A stretch of 64,000 nucleotides of DNA from Flavobacterium silvaticum (GTDB taxonomy: Bacteria > Bacteroidota > Bacteroidia > Flavobacteriales > Flavobacteriaceae): NCBI RefSeq assembly GCF_012911565.1, contig NZ_JAAMPU010000107.1, positions 248,001 to 312,000 of the forward strand. The letters are read 5' to 3'. This document shows positions 34,542-44,173 of this stretch, piece after piece; the stretch's first letter is position 1, and the number at the start of each line of letters is the position of its first letter. A program made the position numbers and the translations under genes. Under the pieces are notes generated by a model. That model was not told the DNA's origin and did not search any database. It saw only the letters and a list, made by a program, of their open reading frames with translations.

Positions 34542-35891
34542 TTACTTGATGTGGAATGTGGCTTTACGCACCAATCTGCGCGCCATGTCGGAATTTTTAT
34601 CAACAGAGGTATCTTCTCCTGCAGGTACGATTGTCAGACGGCTTCCGTCGATTCCTGCTTTGATAAGTACGTCGCGGATATTTTCGGCGCGTTTTCCGGA
34701 AAGTGACTTGTTGAAGTCTGTATTTCCAATTTCATCCGCATAACCTGTAATGTCAGCAGTCGCAGATGGATTGTTACGCATGTAGTTCAAAATGAAAGCT
34801 ACGTTCTCTGTAGAAGCGAGTGTCGGTTTGGTACTTCCGAAATCGAAGAATACGGCAATGTAACCTTCGTTGATAAGTTCTTTGACGACTTCAGATTTAG
34901 CAGCGCCGGTAGATTGGGTCACGCCTTGTTGTACCGATTGGTTCACGAATTTTTCCAATTCATCAGGAATTCCGTTCTGGTTCAAATCTACCATTCGGCC
35001 TTTAGTATCAACAGCAACACCAGCGATAGAGTTGTTTTCTACGTCGAGGTAATCCGGAACACCGTCTTTATCGGCATCGTTCATCATGGTTTCGAGTTCG
35101 CCAATACGCTTGTCAAGCTGGTCGATCTCTTCCATGCGTTTGTCTTCGATCACACCCCAGTCGCCGTGCATTTTTTCACTTCCGAAAGAGTAGGAGAGAC
35201 CCAGTTTTGCAGTAAGCAACTGACCTTGGAGGTTTTCATCCTGTGACGAATAATGTCCGTCCCATGCAAAATGCTGACGGAAATTATAAACGGTACTGAC
35301 ATCAAGGAATATGGCCAAACGGTCGATAACACGGAATTGTGGCGTCAGGCCAAAAACGATTCCGATGTTGTTTTCGGTACGGTCGTAATTTGAAGGCGGC
35401 GATTCAAGATCATAATCGTATCCTGTATCGAGTTTTGGAGTCATCCGGCTGTATGAAACACCAAAGTGTCCCAAAAGGCCAAAACGACCGATAACTTCTT
35501 CAAGGTTCAACAGACGTGATGCATTGACCACACCCTGAAGATCGAAACGCAATTGGTTTACTTCAAAAGGTTTACTGTCTGTTTTGGTATTGTTTTCGAA
35601 TTTATCGAATGTTCCGTCAAGCCTAACCCCAAATTTCGGGCTAAGCATATAACGTGCTCCGAGACTGAATGAATTAAAGTTTATGCTCCCCAATACATTG
35701 TCCGGATTACTCGAATAATATCCTGTGGAATAAGGACGCATCCCTTTTGACTGACCGGCACTGGCTTCTATGGTCCATCTGTTGTAAGGAGTTTCTTCTC
35801 CAGATTCCTTATCTTCATTTGGGTCATTCTGCGCCGAAACATTCCCGAGGGTCAATAAGCCGATGGAAAGGAAAAGTAATTTTTTTTTCAT
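34542..35891 (-). CDS. OmpA family outer membrane protein with TSP3-like repeats
   Basis: The 449-residue protein has a signal peptide (about 1-21), an N-terminal beta-barrel (about 35-250), a thrombospondin type 3-like calcium segment (DADKDGVPDYLD and DLNQNGIPDELEKF) and a C-terminal OmpA peptidoglycan-binding domain with ITGYADEIGNTDFNKSLSGK and KRAENIRDVLI. It should link the outer membrane to the cell wall. The ATG at 35891 begins the signal peptide MKKKLLFLSIGL; the longer frame up to 35948 overlaps a promoter box. It has its own terminator. Confidence 0.92.
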   Translation of the reverse strand: MKKKLLFLSIGLLTLGNVSAQNDPNEDKESGEETPYNRWTIEASAGQSKGMRPYSTGYYSSNPDNVLGSINFNSFSLGARYMLSPKFGVRLDGTFDKFENNTKTDSKPFEVNQLRFDLQGVVNASRLLNLEEVIGRFGLLGHFGVSYSRMTPKLDTGYDYDLESPPSNYDRTENNIGIVFGLTPQFRVIDRLAIFLDVSTVYNFRQHFAWDGHYSSQDENLQGQLLTAKLGLSYSFGSEKMHGDWGVIEDKRMEEIDQLDKRIGELETMMNDADKDGVPDYLDVENNSIAGVAVDTKGRMVDLNQNGIPDELEKFVNQSVQQGVTQSTGAAKSEVVKELINEGYIAVFFDFGSTKPTLASTENVAFILNYMRNNPSATADITGYADEIGNTDFNKSLSGKRAENIRDVLIKAGIDGSRLTIVPAGEDTSVDKNSDMARRLVRKATFHIK

Positions 35892-35945
35892 AAGCGGTAG
35901 ATGCATTTGTCCTATTTGTTTTTGGTTGAATTTCTTTAGGTTAGG

Positions 35946-35953
35946 CAAATATA
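35946..35953 (-). promoter_or_regulatory. Bacteroidetes -7 box upstream of the OmpA gene
   Basis: The minus strand reads TATATTTG, an exact match 54 nt before the ATG at 35891. It lies across the alternative ATG at 35948 and so supports the shorter protein. Confidence 0.6.
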
Positions 35954-36054
35954 AGGGAATAGGATGGAAATTAGGTTACGAAATCTGCAATAAATTCCTT
36001 CAAAACCCGCGGTTTGACCGATAATTTATAGCCTTTTATGAATTCAACTCCGGT

Positions 36055-36336
36055 TTAAGAAGCGCTTCTCAAATATTTCCAGTCGATATAAAAGGTTCCG
36101 AACGGCAATACAGACGCAAAGCAAACCAGTGCAAATTGTTTTGAATTCCAGCCTCTTTCAGATTTAAGCATGAAGGCTAATATGATGTAAAGAATAAATA
36201 AAAGTCCATGCGCCATCCCGACCGTACGCACATATTCCGGTTTGTCCCATACGTATTTCAAAGGCATGGCGACAAAGAACAAAAGTAAAAGGGAAATCCC
36301 TTCCAGAAGAGCGACAATCTTAAAAAATTTTAACAT
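36055..36336 (-). CDS. DUF3817 domain-containing small membrane protein
   Basis: The 93-residue protein has three membrane spans (about 5-22, 38-60 and 68-86) and the family segment VAMPLKYVWDKPEYVRTVGM followed by AHGLLFILY, which is characteristic of DUF3817. Function is unknown; in other bacteria the domain is found alone or on transporters. It faces the DUF6155 gene in a 71-bp divergent gap. Confidence 0.85.
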   Translation of the reverse strand: MLKFFKIVALLEGISLLLLFFVAMPLKYVWDKPEYVRTVGMAHGLLFILYIILAFMLKSERGWNSKQFALVCFASVLPFGTFYIDWKYLRSAS

Positions 36337-36358
36337 AGTATGTTGTTTTAAAGCGGTA

Positions 36359-36390
36359 CAAAACTACGTAACATTGCACAGAAACCACAA
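36359..36390 (-). promoter_or_regulatory. Possible promoter of the DUF3817 gene
   Basis: On the minus strand TTG (36390-36388) and TAGTTTTG (36366-36359) are 21 nt apart. The -7 box is an exact TAnnTTTG match and lies 22 nt before the ATG at 36336. Confidence 0.5.
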
Positions 36391-36407
36391 CGAAACAATC
36401 CTAAATA

Positions 36408-36917
36408 ATGAGCCGTCGCGAATTAAAAAAATATCTTTCAGGGCTCGACCAGGAACAGTTGACAGGCCAATTTTTGGAGCTTTATGACAAATTCGCCAAT
36501 GTCAAAACGTATTTCGATTTTGTTTTCAATCCGAAAGAAGAAAAACTTTCAGGCGAGGCACGGCAAAAGATTTTGCATGAATATTTCCCCGTTCGTGGAA
36601 AACGGCCTAAACAGCGATTATCTGTCGCACATAAATACATTCGCCATTTCAAATCGCTTGGTGTCGATTCTTCGGTACTGACTGAATTGATGCTTTTCAA
36701 TCTTGAAACAGCCCTTAGGTTTTCTGCAAAACGCGAAACACGTTACGATTCTTTTACCACAAGTATGCTCAAATCGTTCCGCGAGCTTGTCGATTATACT
36801 TCGGAACAGGGAATTTCTACAATTTATAAAGATAAAATCCAATCTATTTCCCAAGAAGTGTCGCGGCAACGATGGAATAACAGTGAGTCCTTCAGTGAAT
36901 TAGCAGATTCGTTATAA
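36408..36917 (+). CDS. DUF6155 family protein
   Basis: The 169-residue protein is soluble, helical and basic, and matches the DUF6155 family from memory (start SRRELKKYLSGLDQEQL, segment YFDFVFNPKEEKLSGEARQK). The family has no assigned role. It is not clearly tied to its neighbours: the helicase begins 115 nt downstream with its own promoter box. Confidence 0.75.
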   Translation: MSRRELKKYLSGLDQEQLTGQFLELYDKFANVKTYFDFVFNPKEEKLSGEARQKILHEYFPVRGKRPKQRLSVAHKYIRHFKSLGVDSSVLTELMLFNLETALRFSAKRETRYDSFTTSMLKSFRELVDYTSEQGISTIYKDKIQSISQEVSRQRWNNSESFSELADSL

Positions 36918-37003
36918 AACGCTCAACATCAATTCACAATATATTGTTCATATCTCTGTCATAAATTAACGTTAGGCTTAGTGCAAAAACCTGATTCAAG
37001 ACT

Positions 37004-37011
37004 TATTTTTG
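37004..37011 (+). promoter_or_regulatory. Bacteroidetes -7 box upstream of the helicase
   Basis: TATTTTTG is an exact TAnnTTTG match 21 nt before the ATG at 37033, and overlaps the alternative TTG start at 37009, which it makes unlikely. Confidence 0.55.
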
Positions 37012-37032
37012 CAAAATTGGTCAATTGAGTTA

Positions 37033-38562
37033 ATGCAGATAGACAGCACATCCATAAACGTAGTTCCCAGAAAAGAGCTTTACGACTACCAGCGAATCGA
37101 TATCGGTGCGATATTCGAACGCCTGGATACGGCACCGTCTAATTTCCATTTGTTGTATCAATTGCCTACAGGTGGCGGAAAGACAGTCATTTTCTCTGAA
37201 ATCGTCCGCCGTTATCTGCAGACCTATCAAAAGAAAGTAGTCGTGCTGACGCATCGCATCGAGTTGTGCCGCCAGACATCTGAAATGCTGACCGGGTTTG
37301 GTGTCAAAAATAAAATCATCAACAGCAATGTAAAGGATTTACCGGATCAGGAAGATTACAGCTGTTTTGTCGCGATGGTCGAAACACTCAAGAACCGGAT
37401 CAACGACGAGAAACTCCACCTGGATAACATTGGACTTTTAATCATCGACGAAGCGCATTACAATTCGTTCCGAAAACTTTTCAGTTCGTTTAAAAACTCA
37501 TTCATTTTAGGTGTTACCGCAACACCTTTGAGCTCTAATATACGATTGCCGATGTATCATAACTACAATGAGTTAATTACAGGAGATTCAATAAAATCTT
37601 TAATCGGAAATGGATATCTTGCCAAAGCGACGACGTACACCTATGATGTTGGTCTGACATCTCTCAAAGTAGGCATCAACGGAGATTATACTGTCAAATC
37701 ATCCGAAGAATTATACACGACCATGCTCATGCAGGAAAAACTCTTGCATGCGTATGCCGAAAAATCATTAGGCAAAAAAACCCTGATTTTCAACAACGGC
37801 ATCAATACGTCAATGTATGTGTATGATACGTTTAGGGAGGCCGGATTTCCGATACGCCATTTGGATAATACTACCGGTTCCGAGGAAAGACGCGACATCC
37901 TCAATTGGTTCAGGCATACGCCGGATGCCATCCTGACATCGGTGGGAATTCTTACGACAGGTTTTGATGAGCCGACCGTGGAAAGCATCATCCTGAATCG
38001 CGCCACAAAGTCGTTAACGCTATATTTTCAAATGATTGGCCGAGGCTCCAGACGGCTTCCCGGCAAAAATGAATTTACTGTTATCGACCTTGGTAACAAT
38101 GCCGCACGTTTTGGTTTGTGGGATGAACCTGTGGATTGGCAACTGATTTTCAGGTCGCCTGAATGGTATCTTGAAAACCTTCGCGACGATGCCGAAATCG
38201 AATTGTATTTCCGGTATCAGATGCCTGCAGAGTTGCGTGAAAAGTTCGCCAAGACGCCAAATGTCGATTTTGATGTTGATGAAGAACACCGGATCGCAAT
38301 CCAGAACAATCAACGATCCAAAGTCGTTATAGACAAATCGCTTCAGCAACATGCCGAAATGTGTGTGTTTAACAGTGAGTCGCTTTACGAAGCCAAACAA
38401 CTTTCAAAAGAACTTCACGAAGACATTCGTTCACGCATGAAACGATATGCGGCATGCCTGAGCCACACGAGTAAAAATTATCGCGAATGGCTGGTTGAGG
38501 ATTATAAAACCAAATTGTCATTGCAGATCGGGAAATTGTTCCGTGAATCTATTGTCGACTAA
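37033..38562 (+). CDS. DEAD/DEAH box helicase (superfamily 2)
   Basis: The 509-residue protein has the two RecA-like domains of SF2 helicases, with Walker A LPTGGGKTVIF, DEAH box LLIIDEAHYNSF, motif III GVTATP and motif VI QMIGRGSRRLPG, so both ATP binding and the arginine finger are intact. It belongs to the SSL2/type III restriction-like branch (start YDYQRIDIGAIFERL). The C-terminal 130 residues are charged and not recognised. No nuclease or methylase gene is near, so it is probably a general DNA or RNA helicase rather than part of a restriction system. Confidence 0.88.
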   Translation: MQIDSTSINVVPRKELYDYQRIDIGAIFERLDTAPSNFHLLYQLPTGGGKTVIFSEIVRRYLQTYQKKVVVLTHRIELCRQTSEMLTGFGVKNKIINSNVKDLPDQEDYSCFVAMVETLKNRINDEKLHLDNIGLLIIDEAHYNSFRKLFSSFKNSFILGVTATPLSSNIRLPMYHNYNELITGDSIKSLIGNGYLAKATTYTYDVGLTSLKVGINGDYTVKSSEELYTTMLMQEKLLHAYAEKSLGKKTLIFNNGINTSMYVYDTFREAGFPIRHLDNTTGSEERRDILNWFRHTPDAILTSVGILTTGFDEPTVESIILNRATKSLTLYFQMIGRGSRRLPGKNEFTVIDLGNNAARFGLWDEPVDWQLIFRSPEWYLENLRDDAEIELYFRYQMPAELREKFAKTPNVDFDVDEEHRIAIQNNQRSKVVIDKSLQQHAEMCVFNSESLYEAKQLSKELHEDIRSRMKRYAACLSHTSKNYREWLVEDYKTKLSLQIGKLFRESIVD

Positions 38563-38734
38563 ACCATTGATTTTACTGAGGTTTTGTTCAAAACACTACT
38601 TTTTCAACCCAATTTAAATTGAACTATAATTTATATTATGTAAAATAGACATTTTGAACGAAACTCTTATCATCTATTCATTTCAAATTGTTTTTTTTAT
38701 TCAATATGTCCTATTTACAAAGACTTTTAATCAA

Positions 38735-39019
38735 TTATTTGAACAACGCCAATTGTCGTTTCAGTTCATCGAGATCAGAAATCAATTTATGTTGTCGCTG
38801 AAGCAATTGCCGGATCACATCGATTCCTTCCGGATTAATCTGCAATTCATATCTCCAGTACCGCAGCTTTTCCAATTCCGATAATTGCTCGTCATCTATG
38901 ATTATTTCATTTTTCTCTGATTCAAAATCCATAATACCATGCGCAGCTAATTCCTCGAAGAATTCCGGATCGGTTTTATAGAACGAGCAAAACTGCGTAA
39001 CGGTTATTCTATTTGACAT
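38735..39019 (-). CDS. cbpM: Chaperone modulator CbpM-like protein
   Basis: The 94-residue protein matches the CbpM family, MerR-like helical proteins that bind the J-domain protein CbpA and inhibit it. The segments ITVTQFCSFYKTDPEFFEEL and LEKLRYWRYELQINPEGIDV are typical. It lies 7 nt downstream of the cbpA gene on the same strand, the expected place. The 172-bp gap after it is AT-rich with no clear terminator. Confidence 0.85.
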   Translation of the reverse strand: MSNRITVTQFCSFYKTDPEFFEELAAHGIMDFESEKNEIIIDDEQLSELEKLRYWRYELQINPEGIDVIRQLLQRQHKLISDLDELKRQLALFK

Positions 39020-39026
39020 AATACTG

Positions 39027-39914
39027 TTATTTTAATTCGGACAATTGATTGAAAAGCTCTTTTTGTTTTTCAGACAGATTCTTAGGAATTGCTACAGAAT
39101 ACGTCAGGATCAAATCGCCGAAAGTTCCTTCCTTTTTATAAACCGGCATTCCTTTTCCTTTGAGCTTCACCTTGGTTCCGTTTTGTGCTCCTTCAGCAAT
39201 CTTTACTTTTACTTTTCCCGAAAGTGTCTCTACAGTTATTTCGCTACCCAGAACAGCCTGATAAACATCAATTTCGAGATTCTTATATAAATCATCACCT
39301 AAGCGTTTGAATTCGCGGTCTTCTTTGATATGGAATGTTATATACAAATCACCGGACGGGCCAGAATTGGCCCCCGGAGCACCAAATCCTTTTAGTTTTA
39401 TAACCTGTCCGTCAGCCACGCCGGCAGGAATCGTGATACGTATATTCTTTCCATTGACCGTCAAAGTTTGTTTGTGGCTTTCAAGAATGTCGCGAAGATT
39501 GAGCTCGATCGAGGCCGTGTAATCCTGGCCTTTATACTGTGCCTGCCCAAAACCACGGCCCCTTGCACCGCCGAACATCGATTCGAAAAAATCCGAAAAA
39601 TCACCTTGCCCAAAATTACTGTATGTGTAACCTTCATCGTTCGCTGTGGCTTGTTGCCTGTTCCTGCCCGCCTGTCCGTATTGTTCCGCATGTTGCCAGT
39701 TTTCGCCGTAAGCGTCGTATTTCTTGCGGTTTTCCTCGTTGCTTAACACTTCATAGGCTTCGCTGAGCTGCTGGAATTTTTTGTTTGCTTCGGCATCGTC
39801 CGGATTCAGGTCCGGATGTAGTTTGCGGGCCAGTTTCCGATAGGCCTTTTTGATGTCATCGGCAGATGCATCCTTATTCAAACCAAGCGTTTTGTAATAA
39901 TCTATAAATGCCAT
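39027..39914 (-). CDS. cbpA: CbpA-like J-domain co-chaperone
   Basis: The 295-residue protein has an N-terminal J domain (about 1-70) with the HPD motif in [13 protein letters not shown], a Gly/Phe-rich linker and a C-terminal substrate-binding domain of the DnaJ class B type ([20 protein letters not shown]). It lacks the zinc-finger CxxCxGxG repeats of DnaJ itself. It should stimulate DnaK. The ATG at 39914 starts the usual [11 protein letters not shown]; a start 10 codons upstream is less likely. It is co-transcribed with cbpM. Confidence 0.92.
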   Translation of the reverse strand: MAFIDYYKTLGLNKDASADDIKKAYRKLARKLHPDLNPDDAEANKKFQQLSEAYEVLSNEENRKKYDAYGENWQHAEQYGQAGRNRQQATANDEGYTYSNFGQGDFSDFFESMFGGARGRGFGQAQYKGQDYTASIELNLRDILESHKQTLTVNGKNIRITIPAGVADGQVIKLKGFGAPGANSGPSGDLYITFHIKEDREFKRLGDDLYKNLEIDVYQAVLGSEITVETLSGKVKVKIAEGAQNGTKVKLKGKGMPVYKKEGTFGDLILTYSVAIPKNLSEKQKELFNQLSELK

Positions 39915-40074
39915 ACTGAAAATTTGTCCCTTAAATTTAAGCATTTCAATTGTTCATGAATGACAGATGCGCCACTATTTTTTGACTTCAGACGTTGAAA
40001 ACTTCTTGTAATTTTAAAACCTCCCAAAGCGCCGGAATACAGGTTTTTTGTATTTTTAGGCATACGTACCAAAC

Positions 40075-41988
40075 ATGAGAAACAGCATTGCCGACAGAAT
40101 AGCCGAATTCCTCAAGGACTTCCCTCCTTTCAACAAACTCAGTTTCGACGATCTTGTCAAAATCGCTTCGGAAATACGCGTAGTCAGTCTCGAGAAGAAC
40201 CAGACACTGTTCAAAACAAATGACCAGTTACACAGCAGTTTTTACGTCGTAGCTTCCGGAATGGTGAATCTTACGGTTATTGCAGATGCCGAGGAAACCC
40301 TGTTGCACAAATGTATTCCCGGCGATATTTTCGGCTTGCGCCCGTTCTTTGCCCGCAACAATTACATGATGACGGCCAAGGCAAGAGAAGAAAGCCTCAT
40401 TTATGCCATCCCAATTTCCATATTCCGACCGTATGTAGCCCAGAATCAGGAAGTCCTCAATTTCCTTCTTGAAAGCTTTGCGGCTACCAGCAGAAATCCG
40501 CTCGACCAGGATTTGAGAGGAAATCTCGTCTCAGATTCCATAAGCCTGCCGGAACAAAAGCAGGAAATGCAGTTTTTCCAATCACTGAATTACAACAAGA
40601 ATCCGTTGCGTGTCAGTTCTGCCCAATTGACGCAGGAAGTCGCCACTTTGATGACGGAAAATCTGTTCGACAGCGCCATCGTCGTCCAGAACAGTTTTCC
40701 CGTCGGGATTTTGACAGATTCCGATCTAAGATCCAAAATCGCCACCGGAAGATATCCGATAAGTATCGCCGTAGATCGCGTGATGTCTGCACCCGTAATC
40801 ACAGTTGGTGAAAACATATCGTTGGCCGAAGCTCAATTGCTGATGCTCAAAAACAACGTGAGCCATTTGTGCGTTACGGCTGACGGCACCGACCGTTCTG
40901 AAATAAAAGGTGTCATCTCCCAACACGATCTTATTGTAGCACAGGCAAGTAACCCCGGTGTCTTAGTTAAGGAAATCAAACGCTCGCACAGCGCCAAAGA
41001 ACTGCGTCAGGTTCGCGAAAAAATGGGTGAGATTATCCGGAGTTCGATGAGCAAGAACATTCCGCTGACCCACATTTGTAATATTGCAAGTGAAATCAAC
41101 ATGGCACTTATCAAACGTTCTGTGGAATTATCGATCCTCGATCTCGGTTCACCACCCGCGCGTTTTGCATGGATGTCAATCGGAAGCCAGGGCCGTCGCG
41201 AACAATTGCTTTATACGGACCAGGACAGTTTTCTGGTTTTTGAAGACGTGGCCCCGGAAAAGTACCGCGAAGTCAAGGATTATTTCCTCAAATTGGCCAA
41301 GCGGGCTGTCGGCGTACTTGAAAAAATCGGTTATGCACCTTGTCCAAACGGCCATGTGGCAGGCAATCCGCAATGGTGTCATTCTCTATCAGACTGGACG
41401 AAACAATTTGAAAGCTGGATGAATGCCCCGGGCGAAAAAAGCAACCAGATCAGCAGTATCTTCTTTGATTTCGAAATTGCTTTCGGTGAACCTAAAATGG
41501 AAGAAATCCTGCTCGATGCCGTATTCCGCAATAACCGTAAGAATTCATTCTTCGATTATCTGGGTAACGATGCGTTGAGAAAACCGGCAGCCCTGAGCTT
41601 TTTCAAGAAATTCCAGCTCGAGGAAGAAGGCGAATTCCGCGATAAATTCGACATAAAACTGCGTGCCATCATGCCTTTGATTGATGGTGCCCGATTGATC
41701 TCGATAGCACAAGGTATCAGAGGCATAACCAATACGCATATGCGGTTCAAGCAATTGGCGATGTCCGATACCAAACATTCGGAAACCTACCTTAGTTGTG
41801 CCGAAGCGTTTTTATTGCTGTCGAAATACCGGACGCTCGAAGGGCTTAAAAATGACAACGACGGCAGATATGTCAACCTAGATGAACTTTCAAGGACCGA
41901 TCGCGAAAAAATCAAATTCGCGCTCGAACCCATGGAAGAACTCCATGAAGTCATCAAGAGTAAATTCAGGTTAACCCAATTCTCATAA
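40075..41988 (+). CDS. DUF294 nucleotidyltransferase-like protein with cNMP-binding and CBS domains
   Basis: The 637-residue protein has a cyclic-nucleotide-binding-type domain at about 15-130, two CBS domains at about 170-300 (VQNSFPVGILTDSDLRS, KGVISQHDLIVAQ), the DUF294 nucleotidyltransferase-like domain at about 340-480 (GSQGRREQLLYTDQDS) and a C-terminal DUF294_C domain. The GS..R-E......D-D pattern of nucleotidyltransferases is kept in part, so catalysis is possible. Such proteins are thought to sense nucleotides; no product is known. It is linked to an exonuclease-fold gene 2 nt downstream. Confidence 0.88.
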   Translation: MRNSIADRIAEFLKDFPPFNKLSFDDLVKIASEIRVVSLEKNQTLFKTNDQLHSSFYVVASGMVNLTVIADAEETLLHKCIPGDIFGLRPFFARNNYMMTAKAREESLIYAIPISIFRPYVAQNQEVLNFLLESFAATSRNPLDQDLRGNLVSDSISLPEQKQEMQFFQSLNYNKNPLRVSSAQLTQEVATLMTENLFDSAIVVQNSFPVGILTDSDLRSKIATGRYPISIAVDRVMSAPVITVGENISLAEAQLLMLKNNVSHLCVTADGTDRSEIKGVISQHDLIVAQASNPGVLVKEIKRSHSAKELRQVREKMGEIIRSSMSKNIPLTHICNIASEINMALIKRSVELSILDLGSPPARFAWMSIGSQGRREQLLYTDQDSFLVFEDVAPEKYREVKDYFLKLAKRAVGVLEKIGYAPCPNGHVAGNPQWCHSLSDWTKQFESWMNAPGEKSNQISSIFFDFEIAFGEPKMEEILLDAVFRNNRKNSFFDYLGNDALRKPAALSFFKKFQLEEEGEFRDKFDIKLRAIMPLIDGARLISIAQGIRGITNTHMRFKQLAMSDTKHSETYLSCAEAFLLLSKYRTLEGLKNDNDGRYVNLDELSRTDREKIKFALEPMEELHEVIKSKFRLTQFS

Positions 41989-41990
41989 GG

Positions 41991-42587
41991 ATGCTCGACT
42001 GGCTTAAAAATATCAATCGTGAATATCCCGGATTCTGGAAGCAATACCTGCAGAAATTCGAGCATCGCAGCAAACGTTTCGTCATCATCAGCCTTGAGAA
42101 CTCGGGACAAAATCCGGACAAGGATGTGATTTTTTCGATCGGTGCCATTGCGGTGACTGAGAATTCCGTGAGCATAGGAGATGAATTTGAAGTAATAATT
42201 CCTCAATATAAATACCTGCACGACAATGATATTTCGAACGAATTCATCATTGAGAGTAAACTTGAAAAACAGTCGGAACCAGAAGCTATCGAGGCTTTTA
42301 TAGATTACATAGGCAATGCGGTTCTAGTGGGTCACCGAATCCATTTCGACATCGACCTGATCAATATGGCATTGTCAAAATTGCAGTGCGGACGTCTTAA
42401 AAACGAAGCACTCGATATTGAAATCATGCACCGCAAACTCAACGATTTGCCCGAAAAACCATTTCCTCTCGATGAATTGCTGCGCCATTACAAAGTGCCC
42501 GGAACTGCACGTATTTCTGCCGCCGACGATGCCTACTCCAATGCGCTGCTGTTCCTCAAACTAAAATCCAAACTCGGAATCAACTAA
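41991..42587 (+). CDS. Exonuclease-fold protein with changed catalytic residues
   Basis: The 198-residue protein has the fold of DEDDh 3'-5' exonucleases (DNA polymerase III epsilon-like), with motif II LVGHRIHFDIDLI (D120) intact. In motif I, where DxE is normal, the sequence is ISLENSG, so the first Asp is S34 with only E36 kept. In motif III the usual HxAxxDA is ISAADDA, so the His is I175 while D180 stays. It is probably weakly active or inactive as a nuclease and may bind nucleic acid or nucleotides for the DUF294 protein encoded just upstream. Confidence 0.82.
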   Translation: MLDWLKNINREYPGFWKQYLQKFEHRSKRFVIISLENSGQNPDKDVIFSIGAIAVTENSVSIGDEFEVIIPQYKYLHDNDISNEFIIESKLEKQSEPEAIEAFIDYIGNAVLVGHRIHFDIDLINMALSKLQCGRLKNEALDIEIMHRKLNDLPEKPFPLDELLRHYKVPGTARISAADDAYSNALLFLKLKSKLGIN

Positions 42588-43459
42588 TGTCAAACGTAAA
42601 TCTCATCATAGAAGAAAGACCGGCACGAATAGGAAGTTTCCTTGTAGGCCGATTGCTGCCATTCCGCGAAAAAAGAATGGTCGGACCGTTTGCATTCATC
42701 GATCATATGGGCCCGGCCGAACTTGGCCCGGATGAAAATTTCGATGTACCGCCGCATCCACACATCGGCTTATCTACATTGACGTATCTATTTGAAGGAA
42801 GCATCATGCACCGCGATAGTCTTGGAAGTTCGGTGGAAATCAAGCCCGGCCAGGTCAATTGGATGACGTCGGGCAAAGGCATCGTACATTCCGAAAGAAC
42901 TCCGGAACATTTACGTCCATTTCCCAAAAAGCTACACGGATTACAAATCTGGGTCGCGCTTCCGAAACACCTCGAAGACATGGCGCCTTCATTTGCTCAT
43001 GTCGAGGCAGCCGATTTGCCTTCGTGGACACAAGATGAAGTTGAGTTTCGATTGATTGCCGGAGAAGCTTTCGGCAGGAAATCAGCAGTTCCGGTTTACA
43101 GTGATTTGTATCTGATCGAGATAAAAGCCTCAAAAGATACACAACTGGACTTGTCCGGAAAACTCAAAGGTGAAAGCGGACTGTACATTCTTGAAGGAAA
43201 AGTTTCCGCATCCGGACATGGTTTCGGCCCCAAACAGTTATTGGTTTCCACTGAACCTGAAACCTGCGGATTCTTTATGTCTGCCGGAACGACGGTTTAT
43301 CTTTTCGGAGGCGAGCCATTTCCGGAAGAGCGATTTATTTACTGGAACTTCGTTGCATCTGAAAAAGAAACCATCGAAAAGGCCAAACAGAATTGGCGCG
43401 ACCAAACGTTCGATAAGATTGACGGGGAAACGGAATTCGTACCGCTGCCGGAGAGATGA
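42587..43459 (+). CDS. Pirin family protein
   Basis: The 290-residue protein has the bicupin fold of pirins. The N-terminal metal-binding cupin shows HPHIGLSTLTYLFEG and GKGIVHSE, giving the three His and one Glu ligands. Bacterial pirins bind iron or another metal, and some are quercetin dioxygenase-like. The ATG overlaps the TAA of the upstream gene (TAATG). The stop abuts the end of the convergent lipoprotein gene. Role is inferred from family only. Confidence 0.9.
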   Translation: MSNVNLIIEERPARIGSFLVGRLLPFREKRMVGPFAFIDHMGPAELGPDENFDVPPHPHIGLSTLTYLFEGSIMHRDSLGSSVEIKPGQVNWMTSGKGIVHSERTPEHLRPFPKKLHGLQIWVALPKHLEDMAPSFAHVEAADLPSWTQDEVEFRLIAGEAFGRKSAVPVYSDLYLIEIKASKDTQLDLSGKLKGESGLYILEGKVSASGHGFGPKQLLVSTEPETCGFFMSAGTTVYLFGGEPFPEERFIYWNFVASEKETIEKAKQNWRDQTFDKIDGETEFVPLPER

Positions 43460-44113
43460 TCAATGTTTGCTCCATACATCGAGCAGCCTGTCATTATCCG
43501 AAACACTTCCAATCATAAAGAATTTGTTGCTTTTTAAAGCGTTCGATTTTTCTATCGGCTCTTTGACTACACCTATGTTGCCAATGTAATTTGAATGCAG
43601 GAAATACGGAATGGAGTCCTTTACGATATATCCCGTGTGGTAATCAAGTCCGATTATAAAGACAGAATTGTCAGGCTGTGTTGCCAGATATTTTTCCAGT
43701 GAAGCGAAATTGCGGAACGACTTTATATTGACACAAAGCTTTTTGATCATTTCACCAGATGCCACTTTGGCCAATTTGACGCGCTCAATTTCAAAGCCCA
43801 GATCACTCATGGTATTGGTAACGAAATAACCGCATGCAATGTGACCGGTTTTGGGTTGTCTGGTAGTTCCGTAAAAAGCCCACGGTGTTCCGTTCCAATA
43901 ACAAAAAATATCGTTGCTGACCAGACTGAAAAGGTAGTTTCGCCTTTGAGTGTTAGGTGAAGGCAGCTTGCTTTTTATCGATTTCTTGAAATCACTGTAA
44001 GAGATCTCGGTTGAACATTTTTCCGGAACGATTTTTTGGTTCAGCGAAACTGATTTTTCCCTTGAGCAGAATATCAACAAAAGAAAGGTGGGAATAAACA
44101 GAAAAATTTTCAT
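43460..44113 (-). CDS. Lipoprotein with a possible Cys-His catalytic site, function unknown
   Basis: The 217-residue product has a lipobox-like signal end (LIFC, C16) and a soluble domain that I do not recognise. The segment TGHIACGYFVTNT (C94) followed by GLDYHTGYIV (H159) and FLHSNY (N175) has the order and spacing of Cys, His and a polar residue in papain-like NlpC/P60 or amidase folds; this is a pattern seen by eye, not a proved homology. It lies 60 nt downstream of the polyketide-type operon on the same strand and ends next to the pirin gene. Confidence 0.65.
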   Translation of the reverse strand: MKIFLFIPTFLLLIFCSREKSVSLNQKIVPEKCSTEISYSDFKKSIKSKLPSPNTQRRNYLFSLVSNDIFCYWNGTPWAFYGTTRQPKTGHIACGYFVTNTMSDLGFEIERVKLAKVASGEMIKKLCVNIKSFRNFASLEKYLATQPDNSVFIIGLDYHTGYIVKDSIPYFLHSNYIGNIGVVKEPIEKSNALKSNKFFMIGSVSDNDRLLDVWSKH

Positions 44114-44173
44114 TCGGTGAGAGTTTGTAAGATTCTAACCGATAACGATTTAAAAAAAATATTGTTGTGTGGT

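Noticed and set aside
37033..38562. Helicase as part of a defence or restriction system
   Set aside because: There is no methylase, nuclease, or other defence gene next to it, and its neighbours are ordinary chromosomal genes.
38563..38734. AT-rich gap between the helicase and cbpM
   Set aside because: It was checked for a terminator, small RNA or reading frame; only weak pairing (GTTTTGTTCAAAAC) was found.
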